DNA from: Streptomyces sp. TN58
GTDB taxonomy: Bacteria > Actinomycetota > Actinomycetes > Streptomycetales > Streptomycetaceae
Length of the DNA: 64,000 bases
Assembly (NCBI RefSeq): GCF_001941845.1
Contig: NZ_CP018870.1
Coordinates: forward strand, 3,343,501 to 3,407,500
Direction of reading: 5' to 3'
Both the position numbers and the translations under genes were made by a program. Below are positions 25,392 to 34,611 of the stretch, one piece after another (positions within the stretch are counted from its first letter, which is position 1; each line of letters opens with the position of its first letter). The notes beneath the pieces are model-generated. The model ran no database searches, was not told the DNA's origin, and saw only the letters and a program-made list of their open reading frames with translations.

Positions 25392-25504
25392 TGCGGTGCC
25401 GGAGTCGGACGCGTTCGCGGCGCAGCGTGCGGACATGGGGCGGAAGGCCGCTCCGGACCGCCCGGGCACAGCCTCAGCAGTAGGCCGAGAGAGGGACACC
25501 AGAC

Positions 25505-26182
25505 ATGCGCGACGCGTACCACGAGGAACTGGACTCGATCGGAGAAAGCCTGGTCGAGATGGCCCGGCTCGTCGGTTCCGCGATCGGGCGGGCCACGACG
25601 TCCATGCTCGACGCCGACCTCAAGCTCGCCGAGAGCGTCATCGCCGCCGACCGGAAGGTCGACGACCTCCAGCACGACCTGGAGGCCCGTGCCATCGCCC
25701 TCCTGGCCCGCCAGCAGCCGGTCGCCACCGACCTGCGGATCGTGGTGACCTCGCTGCGCATGAGCGCCGACCTGGAGCGCGCCGGCGACCTGGCCCAGCA
25801 CGTGGCGAAGCTCGCCCGGCTGCGCTTCCCCGACAGGGCCGTGCCGCAGGACCTGCACGCGACGATCCTGGAGATGGGGCAGCTGGCGCAGCGCCTGATG
25901 GCGAAGGCGGCCCAGGTCATCATCACGAAGGACGTCGACCTGGCGCTCCAGCTGGAGCAGGACGACGACGCGATGGACCTGCTGCACCGCACGCTGTTCC
26001 AGCACCTGATGGACGACCGCTGGAAGCACGGCATCGAGACGGCGGTGGACGTGACGCTGCTCGGGCGCTACTACGAGCGCTTCGCGGACCACGCGGTGTC
26101 GGTGGCCAAGCGCGTGGTCTACCTGGTGACGGGCGAGCACGCGGACGACCTCCAGCAGCCGACCCCGGCCGAGGGCGACTGA
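25505..26182 (+). CDS. phoU: Phosphate transport regulator PhoU
   Basis: The 225-residue protein is made of two PhoU three-helix bundles with the metal-binding motifs (E/D)xxxD. The first bundle has RQQPVATDLRIVVTSLRMSADLERAGDLAQHVAKLA; the second has LLGRYYERFADHAVSVAKRVVYLVTGE. PhoU links the Pst transporter to PhoR and suppresses the response when phosphate is plentiful. Divergent from phoRP with a PHO box between, so phosphate-controlled. Confidence 0.96.
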   Translation: MRDAYHEELDSIGESLVEMARLVGSAIGRATTSMLDADLKLAESVIAADRKVDDLQHDLEARAIALLARQQPVATDLRIVVTSLRMSADLERAGDLAQHVAKLARLRFPDRAVPQDLHATILEMGQLAQRLMAKAAQVIITKDVDLALQLEQDDDAMDLLHRTLFQHLMDDRWKHGIETAVDVTLLGRYYERFADHAVSVAKRVVYLVTGEHADDLQQPTPAEGD

Positions 26183-26413
26183 CGCGGCCCGGCCGCGTCC
26201 CCGCCGTTCCGGGCGGCCGGGACCTGGCGACGGGCGACGGGCGGGGGGCCGGGCGGCGGTTGGCGAGCCGGGCGCGGTTGGCGGGCGGGGCGGGCGGCCC
26301 CGAGCTTCCGTGCGCCGTTGACGCGCCCGCGGAGCTGGGCATGAATGAGGGCGAGGCGGTCAGTCGCACGAAGTCCCGTATGCCGCGGGGCCCCGCCTCC
26401 TGGAGGAGGAACC

Positions 26414-26563
26414 ATGCCCGATTCCCCCGTCCCCATCACCCCGGAGCAGGAGCAGCCGCCGAAGCCCGAGCCGCTGCGGCTCCCGCTGCTCGCGGCCTGC
26501 GGCTGCGGCTCCGGCTGCGGCTGCGGCTGCCAGTCCGGTGCCCCCTGCCAGTGCGGCGGCTGA
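26414..26563 (+). CDS. Cys-rich 49-residue micro-protein (possible metal binder)
   Basis: A short gene with GGAGGAGGA six bases before ATG. Residues 1-26 are Pro/Glu-rich; the C-terminal half has seven cysteines spaced by Gly, Ser or Gln (ACGCGSGCGCGC, then CQCGG). The clustering is like small metallothioneins, but no named family can be assigned with certainty. It lies 230 bases after phoU on the same strand and is closed by a strong terminator, so it is a discrete gene. Zinc or copper binding is inference. Confidence 0.75.
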   Translation: MPDSPVPITPEQEQPPKPEPLRLPLLAACGCGSGCGCGCQSGAPCQCGG

Positions 26564-26584
26564 CCGGGCCCACCCGGCCGGCCA

Positions 26585-26634
26585 CGCGAAGGGGCCTCCT
26601 GCCCGCGGACTCCCGCGGCGGGGGGCCTTTCGCG
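26585..26634. terminator. Terminator after Cys-rich micro-protein / TetR gene
   Basis: A hairpin with an imperfect CGCGAAGGGGCC / GGCCTTTCGCG stem and inner GC pairs lies between the convergent micro-protein and TetR genes. Confidence 0.8.
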
Positions 26635-26655
26635 CGCCCGGCACACCTCCGGCGG

Positions 26656-27216
26656 TCAGCGCAGGAGCCACTTGCGGGTGAGCTCCATGACCTCCGCGCG
26701 GCTGCGGCCGCCGTGGTCCGCCGCGATGAAGTGGGAGCCGATCCGCAGGGAGAAGGTGATCAGGGAGCGGACCTCGACGTCGTCCTCGTCGGCGCAGAAG
26801 GCGCGGAACAGCGAGCGCAGGTACTCCATGCGCCGGCTGTCGGCGCGGCGCAGCCGCTCGGCGACGGACTCGTCCCGGCGCGCCCAGTCGCGGATCGCCA
26901 GGTCGGCGTCGACGCCGACCACCGGCCCTTCCTCGTACGAGGCGACGATCGTGAACAGCCGGTCCAGGCGCGCCCGGGCGTCTCCCCCGCCGCTCTCGAC
27001 CAGCTCGATCACCGCCTCGGTGACCTCCCGCTCCCAGGTGTCGAGCATCTCGGTGAGCAGCGCGCCCCGGCTGCCGAAGTAGCCGTAGAAGCCGCCCTTG
27101 CTGACGCCGAGCGCCTGCGCGAGCGCCTCGACGCGGACGGCCTCCGGGCCGCCGGCCGCCAGTGCCCGCAGTCCCTCCTCGATCCATCTGCCGCGTGGCG
27201 TGCGGGTCGCGCCCAT
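26656..27216 (-). CDS. TetR-family repressor (divergent from DUF2867 gene)
   Basis: The 186-residue regulator has an N-terminal helix-turn-helix (IEEGLRALAAGGPEAVRVEAL, then LGVSKGGFYGYFGSRGALLTEML) and an all-alpha ligand domain (about 60-186) of unknown specificity. ATG 27216 is chosen because AGAGGA lies seven bases upstream; GTG 27231 is possible. Two near-identical palindromes sit in the 92-base divergent promoter region, so it almost surely controls itself and the DUF2867 gene. Confidence 0.9.
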   Translation of the reverse strand: MGATRTPRGRWIEEGLRALAAGGPEAVRVEALAQALGVSKGGFYGYFGSRGALLTEMLDTWEREVTEAVIELVESGGGDARARLDRLFTIVASYEEGPVVGVDADLAIRDWARRDESVAERLRRADSRRMEYLRSLFRAFCADEDDVEVRSLITFSLRIGSHFIAADHGGRSRAEVMELTRKWLLR

Positions 27217-27239
27217 GGTCCGTCCTCTCACCCGACCCG

Positions 27240-27259
27240 TCTATACGGTGCCGTATAGA
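27240..27259. promoter_or_regulatory. TetR operator 1
   Basis: A 20-bp perfect inverted repeat, TCTATACGG-tg-CCGTATAGA, AT-rich in a GC-rich setting, 24 bases from the TetR start. It probably covers the TetR promoter. Confidence 0.82.
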
Positions 27260-27275
27260 TGGGTGCTAACCTCGG

Positions 27276-27295
27276 TCTATACGGCATCGTATAGA
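27276..27295. promoter_or_regulatory. TetR operator 2 / DUF2867 promoter
   Basis: TCTATACGG-ca-TCGTATAGA, a second copy with one arm mismatch, 36 bases from operator 1. Its right half contains TATAGAT, a good -10 hexamer about 13 bases before the DUF2867 ATG. The transcript would start at or very near the start codon (leaderless or nearly so). Confidence 0.78.
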
Positions 27296-27308
27296 TAGGG
27301 GCTTGCGC

Positions 27309-27902
27309 ATGAGACTCCCCAGTTCCGCCCACACCTCGCGCCCGTGGCGCATCCACGAGATCGCCGGCGACTTCCGGCTTGAGGACGTGTGGGCCCTGCC
27401 GACCCCCGGCGGGCCCGACGACCTCGCCCGCCTGGTACGCCAGTTCGCGCGGGGCACGGGGGACCCCGTCCCCTCCTTCCTGGGACGGGCGCTCTTCGCG
27501 ATCCGGTGGAAGCTCGGCGCCCTGCTCGGCTGGGACACGCCGTCCGGCGGCCTCCGCTCCCGGGTACCGACGCTCCGCGACCGGCTGCCGGCGGACCTCC
27601 GCGAGGGCGAGCGGGGCCCGGACCTCGTCGCGGCCCCGTTCACGTCCGTCTACCAGACGCACGACGAGTGGGCGGCGGAGATGGCCAACAAGACCATGCA
27701 CGGCGTGATGCACATCGGCTGGGTACCGGACGGCGACGGCGGGTACCGCGGCCAGATGGCCGTCCTGGTGAAACCCAACGGCCTGATGGGCGCGGCCTAC
27801 ATGCTGGCCATCAAGCCCTTCCGCTACGTGGGCGTCTACCCGGCCCTGCTCCGCTCGATAGGCGAGGAGTGGCGCAGGAGCACCCCGGCCGCCGCGGACT
27901 GA
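27309..27902 (+). CDS. DUF2867-type protein under TetR control
   Basis: The 197-residue protein begins WRIHEIAGDFRLEDVWALPTPGGPDDLARLV and carries the family-like motifs TVYQTHDEWAAEMANKTMHG (here SVYQTHDE), MHIGWVPDGDGGYRGQMAVLVKPNG and AYMLAIKPFRYVGVYPALL. No signal or membrane segment. Function of the family is unknown. ATG 27309 is preferred to TTG 27303. It is divergent from, and by twin operators tied to, the TetR gene, so its inducer would be the key to its job. Confidence 0.82.
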   Translation: MRLPSSAHTSRPWRIHEIAGDFRLEDVWALPTPGGPDDLARLVRQFARGTGDPVPSFLGRALFAIRWKLGALLGWDTPSGGLRSRVPTLRDRLPADLREGERGPDLVAAPFTSVYQTHDEWAAEMANKTMHGVMHIGWVPDGDGGYRGQMAVLVKPNGLMGAAYMLAIKPFRYVGVYPALLRSIGEEWRRSTPAAAD

Positions 27903-27937
27903 CCCGGAGGAACGCGGACCGACCCGGAGGAGCACCG

Positions 27938-27979
27938 AGAAGCCCCCGCCCGCTGCGAGAACAGCGGACGGGGGCTTCT
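27938..27979. terminator. Terminator between DUF2867 and gpmA genes
   Basis: A 17-bp stem with one mismatch (AGAAGCCCCCG... with ...CGGGGGCTTCT) and an 8-base loop between the convergent genes. Confidence 0.88.
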
Positions 27980-28001
27980 GCGCGGCTCAGGAGGCCGGAG
28001 G

Positions 28002-28760
28002 CTACTTCTTGCCCTGGTTCTTGACGGCCTCGATGGCGGCCGCGGCCGCGGCCGGGTCGAGGTAGGTGCCGCCCGGGTTGAGGGGCTTGAAGTCGGCGTC
28101 GAGCTCGTAGACGAGCGGGATGCCGGTCGGGATGTTCAGGCCCGTGATGTCCTCGTCGGAGATGCTGTCGAGGTGCTTGACCAGACCGCGCAGCGAGTTG
28201 CCGTGCGCGGCCACCAGGACCGTGCGGCCCGCCAGCAGGTCGGGGACGATGCCGTCGTACCAGTACGGCAGCATGCGCTCGACGACGTCCTTCAGGCACT
28301 CGGTGCGCGGGCGCAGCTCGTTGGGGATCGACGCGTAGCGCGGGTCCTCGGACTGGGAGAACTCCGTACCGTCCTGGAGCACCGGCGGCGGGGTGTCGTA
28401 GGAGCGGCGCCACAGCATGAACTGCTCCTCGCCGAACTCCGCGAGGGTCTGCGCCTTGTCCTTGCCCTGCAGCGCGCCGTAGTGGCGCTCGTTCAGGCGC
28501 CAGGAGCGGTGCACCGGGATCCAGTGGCGGTCCGCGGACTCCAGCGCGAGCTGCGCGGTGCGGATGGCGCGCTTCTGGAGGGAGGTGTGCAGAACGTCGG
28601 GCAGCAGGCCGGCGTCCTTCAGCAGCTCACCGCCACGGACCGCCTCCTTCTCGCCCTTCTCGGTGAGGTTGACGTCCACCCAGCCGGTGAACAGGTTCTT
28701 CGCGTTCCATTCGCTCTCGCCGTGGCGGAGGAGGATCAGCTTGTACGGTGCGTCGGCCAT
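28002..28760 (-). CDS. gpmA: 2,3-bisphosphoglycerate-dependent phosphoglycerate mutase
   Basis: Glycolytic enzyme interconverting 3- and 2-phosphoglycerate. The 252-residue protein has the phospho-histidine motif [12 protein letters not shown], the second arginine/histidine pair in [15 protein letters not shown] and [14 protein letters not shown], and the second catalytic His in [18 protein letters not shown]. Length and motifs match the dPGM family. ATG 28760 is at the conserved [11 protein letters not shown]-terminus. It is divergent from the MFS gene. Confidence 0.97.
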   Translation of the reverse strand: MADAPYKLILLRHGESEWNAKNLFTGWVDVNLTEKGEKEAVRGGELLKDAGLLPDVLHTSLQKRAIRTAQLALESADRHWIPVHRSWRLNERHYGALQGKDKAQTLAEFGEEQFMLWRRSYDTPPPVLQDGTEFSQSEDPRYASIPNELRPRTECLKDVVERMLPYWYDGIVPDLLAGRTVLVAAHGNSLRGLVKHLDSISDEDITGLNIPTGIPLVYELDADFKPLNPGGTYLDPAAAAAAIEAVKNQGKK

Positions 28761-28890
28761 GCGTACGAGCCTAATGGACGCGCGAGGGTGTCGATTGACG
28801 GCTCGGGTCAATTGGGTGGCGCCCCGAGCCCGCCCCCTCGTAATGTGCACAGCGCCAGAGCGGCACTTACACTCTCGGGGGGATTTCCGT

Positions 28891-30276
28891 ATGTCCGCTG
28901 CCAGTCTGATCCGGGCTGCCCGGGAGAGCGTCTCGGGGCTGCCCCGGGCGTTCTGGTGGCTCTGGACGAGCACGCTCGTGAACCGGCTCGGGGCCTTCGT
29001 CGCCACCTTCATGACCTTGTACCTGACGCTGGACCGCGGCTACTCGGCCTCCTTCGCGGGACTCGTCGTCGCCCTCCACGGGCTGGGCGGTGTGGTGTCC
29101 TCCCTGGTCGCGGGGGTGATGACCGACCGCCTGGGGCGGCGCCCGACGCTGCTGGCGGCCCAGGCCTCGACCGCCCTCTCGGTGGCGCTGCTGGGCTTCA
29201 TGGAGGACCCGGCGGCGATCGCGGCGGTGGCGCTGCTGGTCGGCATGACCTCGAACGCCTCCCGCCCGGCGGTCGCGGCGATGATGGCGGACATCGTCCG
29301 CCCCGAGGACCGGGTACGTGCCTTCGCGCTCAACTACTGGGCCATCAACCTCGGCTTCGCCGTCAGCGCGACCGCGGCGGGACTGATCGCCGAGCACAGC
29401 TACCTGGCCGGCTTCCTCGGCGAGGCAGCCCTCACGCTGGTCTGCGCGGTGCTGGTCTACGTCAAGCTGCCCGAGTCCCGCCCCGCGGGCGGCGCCGCCG
29501 CGGCCGGCGCCCCCGGCAAGACGGGCGCCGGTACGGAGATCGGGCTGGGGACGGTGCTGCGGGACGGGCGGTTCATGGGTGTGGTCGGCCTGTCGTTCCT
29601 GATCTCGCTGATCTTCACGCAGGGCTCTGTGGGCCTGCCGGTCGCGATGGGGTCCGCCGGGTTCTCACCCGGGGACTACGGCCTCGTCATCGCCGTGAAC
29701 GGCCTGCTGATCGTGGTGCTGCAGATCCCCGTCACCCGCCTCATCGAGCACCGCGACCCGCAGCGGCTGCTGGTCGTCTCGGCGCTGCTGGCCGGCTACG
29801 GATTCGCGCTGACGGCATTCGCCGGGCCGCTGTGGGCGTACGCGCTGACGGTGTGCGTGTGGACGCTCGCCGAGATCGTCAACTCGCCGACCCAGATGAG
29901 CCTGGTGGTACGTCTCTCGCCGGTGCACGGGCGCGGGCGCTACCAGGGCGTCTACACGATGTCCTGGTCGGTGGCCGCGCTGGTGGCGCCCCTGATGGCG
30001 GGCTTCATGATCGACCGCTGGGGCGCGGGCCGGCTGTGGGCGGCCACGGGCGTACTGGGCACGGTGGCGGCGGCCGGCTACTGGCTGCTGATGCGCAACC
30101 TGCCCGACGGGGACCGGGATACGCGGCCGACAGCGGCCGGCGGCGGCGCCGCCGACCCGGAGGCGGTGGCGGTGGCGGTGGCGGAAGCACCGCACACCGG
30201 ACCGGCGCCCGCGCCCGCCGGGCCCGCTGCCACCGGACCGGCTCCCACCGGCCCTGACCCGGTCCGGGCGGGCTGA
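28891..30276 (+). CDS. MFS transporter, drug-efflux type
   Basis: The 461-residue protein has about 12 membrane helices in two halves. The motif between helices 2 and 3 is [14 protein letters not shown] (MFS motif A), and a TLxVV-like [24 protein letters not shown] precedes it. The C-terminal 45 residues are Ala/Pro/Gly-rich and disordered. It resembles actinobacterial multidrug or unknown-substrate exporters of the DHA1 group. Substrate unknown. ATG 28891 follows a GGGGGGA. Confidence 0.88.
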   Translation: MSAASLIRAARESVSGLPRAFWWLWTSTLVNRLGAFVATFMTLYLTLDRGYSASFAGLVVALHGLGGVVSSLVAGVMTDRLGRRPTLLAAQASTALSVALLGFMEDPAAIAAVALLVGMTSNASRPAVAAMMADIVRPEDRVRAFALNYWAINLGFAVSATAAGLIAEHSYLAGFLGEAALTLVCAVLVYVKLPESRPAGGAAAAGAPGKTGAGTEIGLGTVLRDGRFMGVVGLSFLISLIFTQGSVGLPVAMGSAGFSPGDYGLVIAVNGLLIVVLQIPVTRLIEHRDPQRLLVVSALLAGYGFALTAFAGPLWAYALTVCVWTLAEIVNSPTQMSLVVRLSPVHGRGRYQGVYTMSWSVAALVAPLMAGFMIDRWGAGRLWAATGVLGTVAAAGYWLLMRNLPDGDRDTRPTAAGGGAADPEAVAVAVAEAPHTGPAPAPAGPAATGPAPTGPDPVRAG

Positions 30277-30280
30277 CCGG

Positions 30281-30306
30281 CGCCGGCGGTCGGGGGGCCG
30301 CCGGCG
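30281..30306. terminator. Terminator between MFS and YbjN genes
   Basis: A 9-bp stem CGCCGGCGG / CCGCCGGCG fills the 30-base gap between two convergent genes. Confidence 0.75.
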
Positions 30307-30831
30307 TCAGTCGGCCGGGCCGCCGCCGGGCGCGGCCGCCGACTCGTCCTGCGGGCGCGTCAGGTGCTTGAAGGCGTCGAGGTTGAAGGTCGGCTCGCCG
30401 CGCGAGACCCGCCACTCGTACTCGCGCCGGATCGCGCTCGCGAAGCCCAGCTCCAGCAGGGTGTTGAAGGAACCGTCCGCGGCCTCCAGCACCGTGCCGA
30501 GCAGCCGGTCCAGCTCCTCCGGGGTGACCACCGATAGGGGCAGGCGGGCCGTCAGGTAGATGTCGCCGAGGCGGTCCACCGCGTACGCCATCCCGTACAG
30601 CTTGAGGTTGCGCTCCAGCAGCCAGCGGTGGACGCCCGCCTCGTTCTCGTCGGGGTGGCGGATCACGAAGGCGTTGACCGACAGCGAGTGCCGGCCGACC
30701 CGGATCGAGCAGGTGGTGCTGAGCTTGCGCGTACCGGGGAGCTGGACGACGTAGGTGCCCGGCCGGGGGCTCTCCCAGCTCAGCTCCGCGCCGGTGAGCG
30801 CGCTCTCGATGATCTCGGCGGTGTCAGCCAT
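30307..30831 (-). CDS. YbjN-domain protein, adjacent to mshA
   Basis: The 174-residue protein has the YbjN fold (a tandem of alpha-beta elements, as in type III chaperones). It has [41 protein letters not shown] and [33 protein letters not shown]. The gene overlaps mshA by 8 bases; linkage of a YbjN gene to mshA is common in actinobacteria. Role unknown, perhaps in mycothiol regulation or an unrelated partner protein. Confidence 0.88.
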   Translation of the reverse strand: MADTAEIIESALTGAELSWESPRPGTYVVQLPGTRKLSTTCSIRVGRHSLSVNAFVIRHPDENEAGVHRWLLERNLKLYGMAYAVDRLGDIYLTARLPLSVVTPEELDRLLGTVLEAADGSFNTLLELGFASAIRREYEWRVSRGEPTFNLDAFKHLTRPQDESAAAPGGGPAD

Positions 30832-32209
30832 GGTGGGAGCGTACGCGACGGCGGTGATCGTGCATCGCCGCCGTGTAGACGTCCGCCGTGCCGGCGGCGG
30901 CCGTGTCCCAGCCGAAGAACTGCGCGTGCCGCGCCGCCTCGGCCCCCATCCGGTCCGCGAGCCGGGGCTCGTCGACGAAGCGGCGCAGCTGCCGCGCGTA
31001 GTCCGCCGGGTCGTGTCCGGGTACGAGGATCCCCGTGACGCCGTCGTCGACGGCGACGGGCAGCCCGCCGACCTCGGCGGCCAGCACCGGGGTGCCGGCG
31101 GCCTGGGCCTCTATCGCGACGAGCCCGAAGGACTCGCTGTAGGACGGCATGACGAGCACGGACGCCGCCCGGAACCAGTCGGCGAGGCCGTCCTGGGCGA
31201 CCGGCGGGTGGAAGTGCACGAGGTCGGCGATCCCCAGCTGCGCGGCGAGCTTCTGCAGGCCCTCGGGCTTGGCGAGGCCGCTGCCGCTCGGGCCGCCGAC
31301 GACGGGGACGAAGAGGCGGCGGCGCAGCGAGGGGTCGCGGTCGACGAGGACGGCCACGGCGCGCAGCAGGATGTCCGGGGCCTTCAGCGGCTGGATGCGC
31401 CCGGCGAAGAGGGGTATGACGGCGTCCTGCGGGAGGCCGAGGCGGGCCCGGGCGGCGGCCCGGCCGTCGCCGACGGTGAAGCGGTCGAGGTTCACGCCGG
31501 GGTGTACGACGGCCACCTTGGCGGGGTCGGCCTCGTAGTGGCGGACGAGCTCGTCGGCTTCCTCGGCGGTGTTGGCGATGAGGCGGTCGGCGGCGGAGAC
31601 GATCTGGGTCTCGCCGATGACGCGGGCGGCGGGCTCGGGGGTGTCGCCCTCGGCCAGCGCCGCGTTCTTGACCTTGGCCATGGTGTGCATGGCGTGGACG
31701 AGGGGCACGCCCCAGCGTTCGGCGGCGAGCCAGCCCACGTGCCCGGAGAGCCAGTAGTGGGAGTGGACGAGGTCGTAGTAGCCGGGGCGGTGGCCGGCCC
31801 AGGCCTGCATCACGCCGTGGGTGAAGGCGCACAGCTGGGCCGGGAGCTCCTCCTTGGCGAGGCCCTCGTAGGGGCCGGCGTCCACATGGCGTACGAGGAC
31901 GCCGGGGGCCAGCTCCACCACGGGCGGGAGCCCGCCGGTGGTGGCGCGGGTGAAGATCTCGACGTCGATGTTGATCGCGGCGAGTCGGCGGGCCAGCTCC
32001 ACGATGTAGACGTTCATCCCGCCGGCGTCTCCGGTGCCGGGCTGGTGCAGCGGTGAGGTGTGCACGCTGAGCATGGCCACGCGGCGCGGTTTGCGGTGGT
32101 GGCCGACGGCCGGCAGGCGCAGCCGGGGCGGTTCGTGGCGGGTGGCGGCGCGGGCGGCGGCGAGGCGCCCGCTGAGGCTGCCGCCGAGGCGGGACACGTA
32201 CTGGCTCAA
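30824..32209 (-). CDS. mshA: D-inositol-3-phosphate glycosyltransferase MshA (mycothiol step 1)
   Basis: GT4 glycosyltransferase joining UDP-GlcNAc to inositol 3-phosphate, the first step of mycothiol synthesis. 461 residues. The N-domain has [20 protein letters not shown] with [15 protein letters not shown] and [21 protein letters not shown]; the C-domain has [19 protein letters not shown] and [29 protein letters not shown] with the nucleotide-binding Glu residues. TTG 32209 is my start, matching the family beginning SQYVSRLG and preceded by AGAGGA. A 14-bp palindrome overlaps this initiation region (separate entry). Upstream starts cannot be excluded. Confidence 0.93.
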   Translation of the reverse strand: MSQYVSRLGGSLSGRLAAARAATRHEPPRLRLPAVGHHRKPRRVAMLSVHTSPLHQPGTGDAGGMNVYIVELARRLAAINIDVEIFTRATTGGLPPVVELAPGVLVRHVDAGPYEGLAKEELPAQLCAFTHGVMQAWAGHRPGYYDLVHSHYWLSGHVGWLAAERWGVPLVHAMHTMAKVKNAALAEGDTPEPAARVIGETQIVSAADRLIANTAEEADELVRHYEADPAKVAVVHPGVNLDRFTVGDGRAAARARLGLPQDAVIPLFAGRIQPLKAPDILLRAVAVLVDRDPSLRRRLFVPVVGGPSGSGLAKPEGLQKLAAQLGIADLVHFHPPVAQDGLADWFRAASVLVMPSYSESFGLVAIEAQAAGTPVLAAEVGGLPVAVDDGVTGILVPGHDPADYARQLRRFVDEPRLADRMGAEAARHAQFFGWDTAAAGTADVYTAAMHDHRRRVRSHHG

Positions 32210-32222
32210 GGAAGCGCTTCCT
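32209..32222. promoter_or_regulatory. 14-bp palindrome over the mshA start
   Basis: AGGAAGCGCTTCCT is a perfect palindrome. On the mRNA it contains the ribosome-binding AGGA and the first base of the TTG start, so a hairpin here would hide the start site. It could also be a DNA operator. Confidence 0.55.
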
Positions 32223-32459
32223 CTCGGCTCGGACGGTGCGCGCTCGGACGCTCGGACGGCATGGCTGACGGCATGGCTGCGGGGGCGCGTGGGGCGCCCT
32301 GCAAGGAGTGCAACCCGGATGGCCGTCCCCCGCATTCCGGGGTGCCCGGTTTTCCTGCGCCTCCCCCCTGTTTCTTGGTGCTTTCTTGGGGCGCGGCGGG
32401 CTTTTGCGGGCGTGCGGGCGGTTTTCACCGCGCGGGGGCGCTCCGCTTACCCTCGGCTC

Positions 32460-33281
32460 ATGGCCTCCCGCAGTACCCCGTCACCCAGCCGCGCCCCCGG
32501 CCGTCCTGTGGGTTCGGTGACGCGCGGGACGACGAACCCGAACCGGCTGCGCCGGATGGACCGCTGGATCGCGGCCGCCCACGGGGCGGCGCTGCGCCGT
32601 GCGGGGGACGCGGTGGCGGTGGACCTCGGCTACGGGGCCGCGCCGTGGACGGCGGTCGAGCTGCTGGCGCGGCTGCGCGACGCGGCGCCGCGGGTGCGGG
32701 TGGTCGGCATCGAGATCGAGCCGGCCCGGGTGGCCGGGGCGAAGCCGTACGAGCGGGAGGGGCTGAGCTTCCGGCACGGCGGCTTCGAGGTCCCGCTGGA
32801 CGGCGGGGAGCGGGCGATGCTGATCCGCGCGGCGAACGTACTGCGCCAGTACGACGAGGAGCAGGTCGCCGAGGTCTGGGCACGGCTGTGCGCGCGGCTG
32901 GCGCCGGGCGGCCTGCTGGTGGAGGGGACCTGCGACGAGATCGGACGGCGGCACGTGTGGGTGGCGCTGGGGCCGGAGGGGCCGCGCACGGTGACGTTCG
33001 CGACCCGGCTCGGCTCCCTGGAGCGCCCCTCGGACCTCGCGGAGCGGCTGCCGAAGGCACTGATCCACCGGAACGTGCCGGGTGAGCCGGTTTACGCGTT
33101 CCTGCGGGACTTCGACCGGGCCTGGGCCGCGGCGGCGCCGTACGCCTCGTACGGGGCGCGGCAGCGCTGGATCCGGACGGCGCGGGCGCTGTCCGCGGAC
33201 TGGCCGCTGGCGGACGGTCCGGGGCGGTGGCGGCAGGGGGAACTGACGCTGCGCTGGGAGGCGTTGCGCCCGGTGGGGTGA
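32460..33281 (+). CDS. Class I SAM-dependent methyltransferase-like protein
   Basis: The 273-residue protein has a Rossmann-like core. VAVDLGYGAAPWTAVELLARL (motif I) is followed by VVGIEIEPARVAGAKPY (acidic end of strand 2), then RAANVLRQYDEEQVAEVWARLCARLAPGGLLVEGTCDEIG. It looks like actinobacterial methyltransferases of unknown substrate; there is no obvious NPPY or catalytic signature. ATG 32460 is chosen. Divergent from mshA. Function not assigned. Confidence 0.78.
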   Translation: MASRSTPSPSRAPGRPVGSVTRGTTNPNRLRRMDRWIAAAHGAALRRAGDAVAVDLGYGAAPWTAVELLARLRDAAPRVRVVGIEIEPARVAGAKPYEREGLSFRHGGFEVPLDGGERAMLIRAANVLRQYDEEQVAEVWARLCARLAPGGLLVEGTCDEIGRRHVWVALGPEGPRTVTFATRLGSLERPSDLAERLPKALIHRNVPGEPVYAFLRDFDRAWAAAAPYASYGARQRWIRTARALSADWPLADGPGRWRQGELTLRWEALRPVG

Positions 33282-33489
33282 ATGCGGTGCGGCGGGGAAC
33301 CGGGGGCGCGGGTGCCCCGTTGATCCGTGAGGGGCAGGGCTCGGGGTCCGTTGGGGCAGACAAGATCGAAACGGTATCCACAAGGGTGTCGGAATTCATC
33401 GACTCGTGGCACCATCCCGATGGCAGTGCGAAGTTACTGATGAATAGTCAGATCTGAGTCCAGGTCTGGCTCGGGTGCCTGGGGGGACC

Positions 33490-34611
33490 ATGGGGTCGGT
33501 AAGGCGACGGCGAGGCGCAAGCACGCTCGTGCTGCTGTGCGCGATGGCGGTGCTGGCGGCGCCGGACCTGGCGACGGGCACGGCATACGCGGCTCCGGCC
33601 GCACCGGGGGCTCCGGCCGCACCGGGGGCTCCGGCCGCACCGGGGGCTCCGGCCGCTCCCCTGCCGGGGCCGGGCGGCAAGTCCCTGGAGCAGGTCCGCA
33701 AGGACATCGACGAGCTGTACAGGCAGGCGGGCTCCGCCACGGACGCCTACAACCTCGCCGAGGCCGAGACCAAGGCCCAGTCGGACAAGATCGTCGAGAT
33801 CGCCAACCTGGTCGTCGCGGGCAAGGAGCGGATCGCCACGCTCAAGAACCGCGCGGGCGCCGCGGCCCGCGCACAGTACCGCGCGGGCGGCCTGCCGCCG
33901 GGCGCGCGGCTGGCGTTGAGCGACGACCCGAACCAGTTCCTGGACGGGGCGGGCCGGTTGCGGCAGGGCGAGAAGGCCGCCTCGGACCTCCTGTCCGAAC
34001 TGGACCGCACCCAGACCGACTTGCAGCGCTACGCGGAGGAGGCGAGCGAGCGCTGGAAGAAGCTGGAGGCGAACCGGGTCAAGCAGGAGGAGTCCAAGAA
34101 GCAGATCGAGGAGAAGATCAAGGCGGCGGAGGAGCTGGAGAGCAAGCTGGAGGCCGAGGAGAAGGCCCGGCTGATCCAGCTGGAGCAGGAAGCCCAGTAC
34201 CGGGCGCAGACGGCATGGCTGTCCACGGGCGCGATGAAGGACGTCAACGGCAAGGCGACCGACGCCGGCAAGCGGGCCGTGCAGTTCGCCACCGCCCAGA
34301 TGGGCAAGCCGTACAAGTGGGGCGCGGTGGGCCCGGACTCCTTCGACTGCTCCGGGCTGACCTCGCAGGCCTGGCGCGCGGCGGGGCGCGGCATCCCGCG
34401 CACCTCGCAGGAGCAGCTGCGGCTGCTGCCGAAGGTGGCGCTCAAGGACATGCGGCCCGGGGACCTGATCATCTACTTCGACGACGCGAGCCATGTCGGC
34501 ATGTACGTGGGGGACGGTGCGATGGTGCACGCGCCGCGGCCCGGGCGCGATGTGACGCTGGCCGGAGCGGGCTCCATGCCGATCAAGGCGGTGGTCCGCC
34601 CGGACGCCTGA
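33490..34611 (+). CDS. Secreted NlpC/P60 cell-wall hydrolase
   Basis: The 373-residue protein has an N-terminal signal (TLVLLCAMAVLAAPDLATG), an APG-rich repeat spacer from three 18-bp tandem repeats (about 33598-33656), long coiled coils (about 65-250: IDELYRQAGSATDAYNLAEAE, KKQIEEKIKAAEELESKLEAEE) and a C-terminal NlpC/P60 domain. The catalytic Cys is 287 (DSFDCSGLTSQAWRAAG), with a His in SHVGMYVG and a further His in AMVHAP. Such enzymes cut peptidoglycan stem peptides outside the cell. ATG 33490 is preferred to the start at 33475. Confidence 0.93.
   Translation: MGSVRRRRGASTLVLLCAMAVLAAPDLATGTAYAAPAAPGAPAAPGAPAAPGAPAAPLPGPGGKSLEQVRKDIDELYRQAGSATDAYNLAEAETKAQSDKIVEIANLVVAGKERIATLKNRAGAAARAQYRAGGLPPGARLALSDDPNQFLDGAGRLRQGEKAASDLLSELDRTQTDLQRYAEEASERWKKLEANRVKQEESKKQIEEKIKAAEELESKLEAEEKARLIQLEQEAQYRAQTAWLSTGAMKDVNGKATDAGKRAVQFATAQMGKPYKWGAVGPDSFDCSGLTSQAWRAAGRGIPRTSQEQLRLLPKVALKDMRPGDLIIYFDDASHVGMYVGDGAMVHAPRPGRDVTLAGAGSMPIKAVVRPDA

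Noticed and set aside
26183..26413. Small gene between phoU and the Cys-rich protein
   Set aside because: No frame with a ribosome site and coding signal; only GC-rich hairpins (possible phoU terminator).
33282..33489. ydaO-type (c-di-AMP) riboswitch before the NlpC/P60 gene, as found before some Streptomyces hydrolases
   Set aside because: I could not find the conserved ydaO core segments in this 208-base leader.
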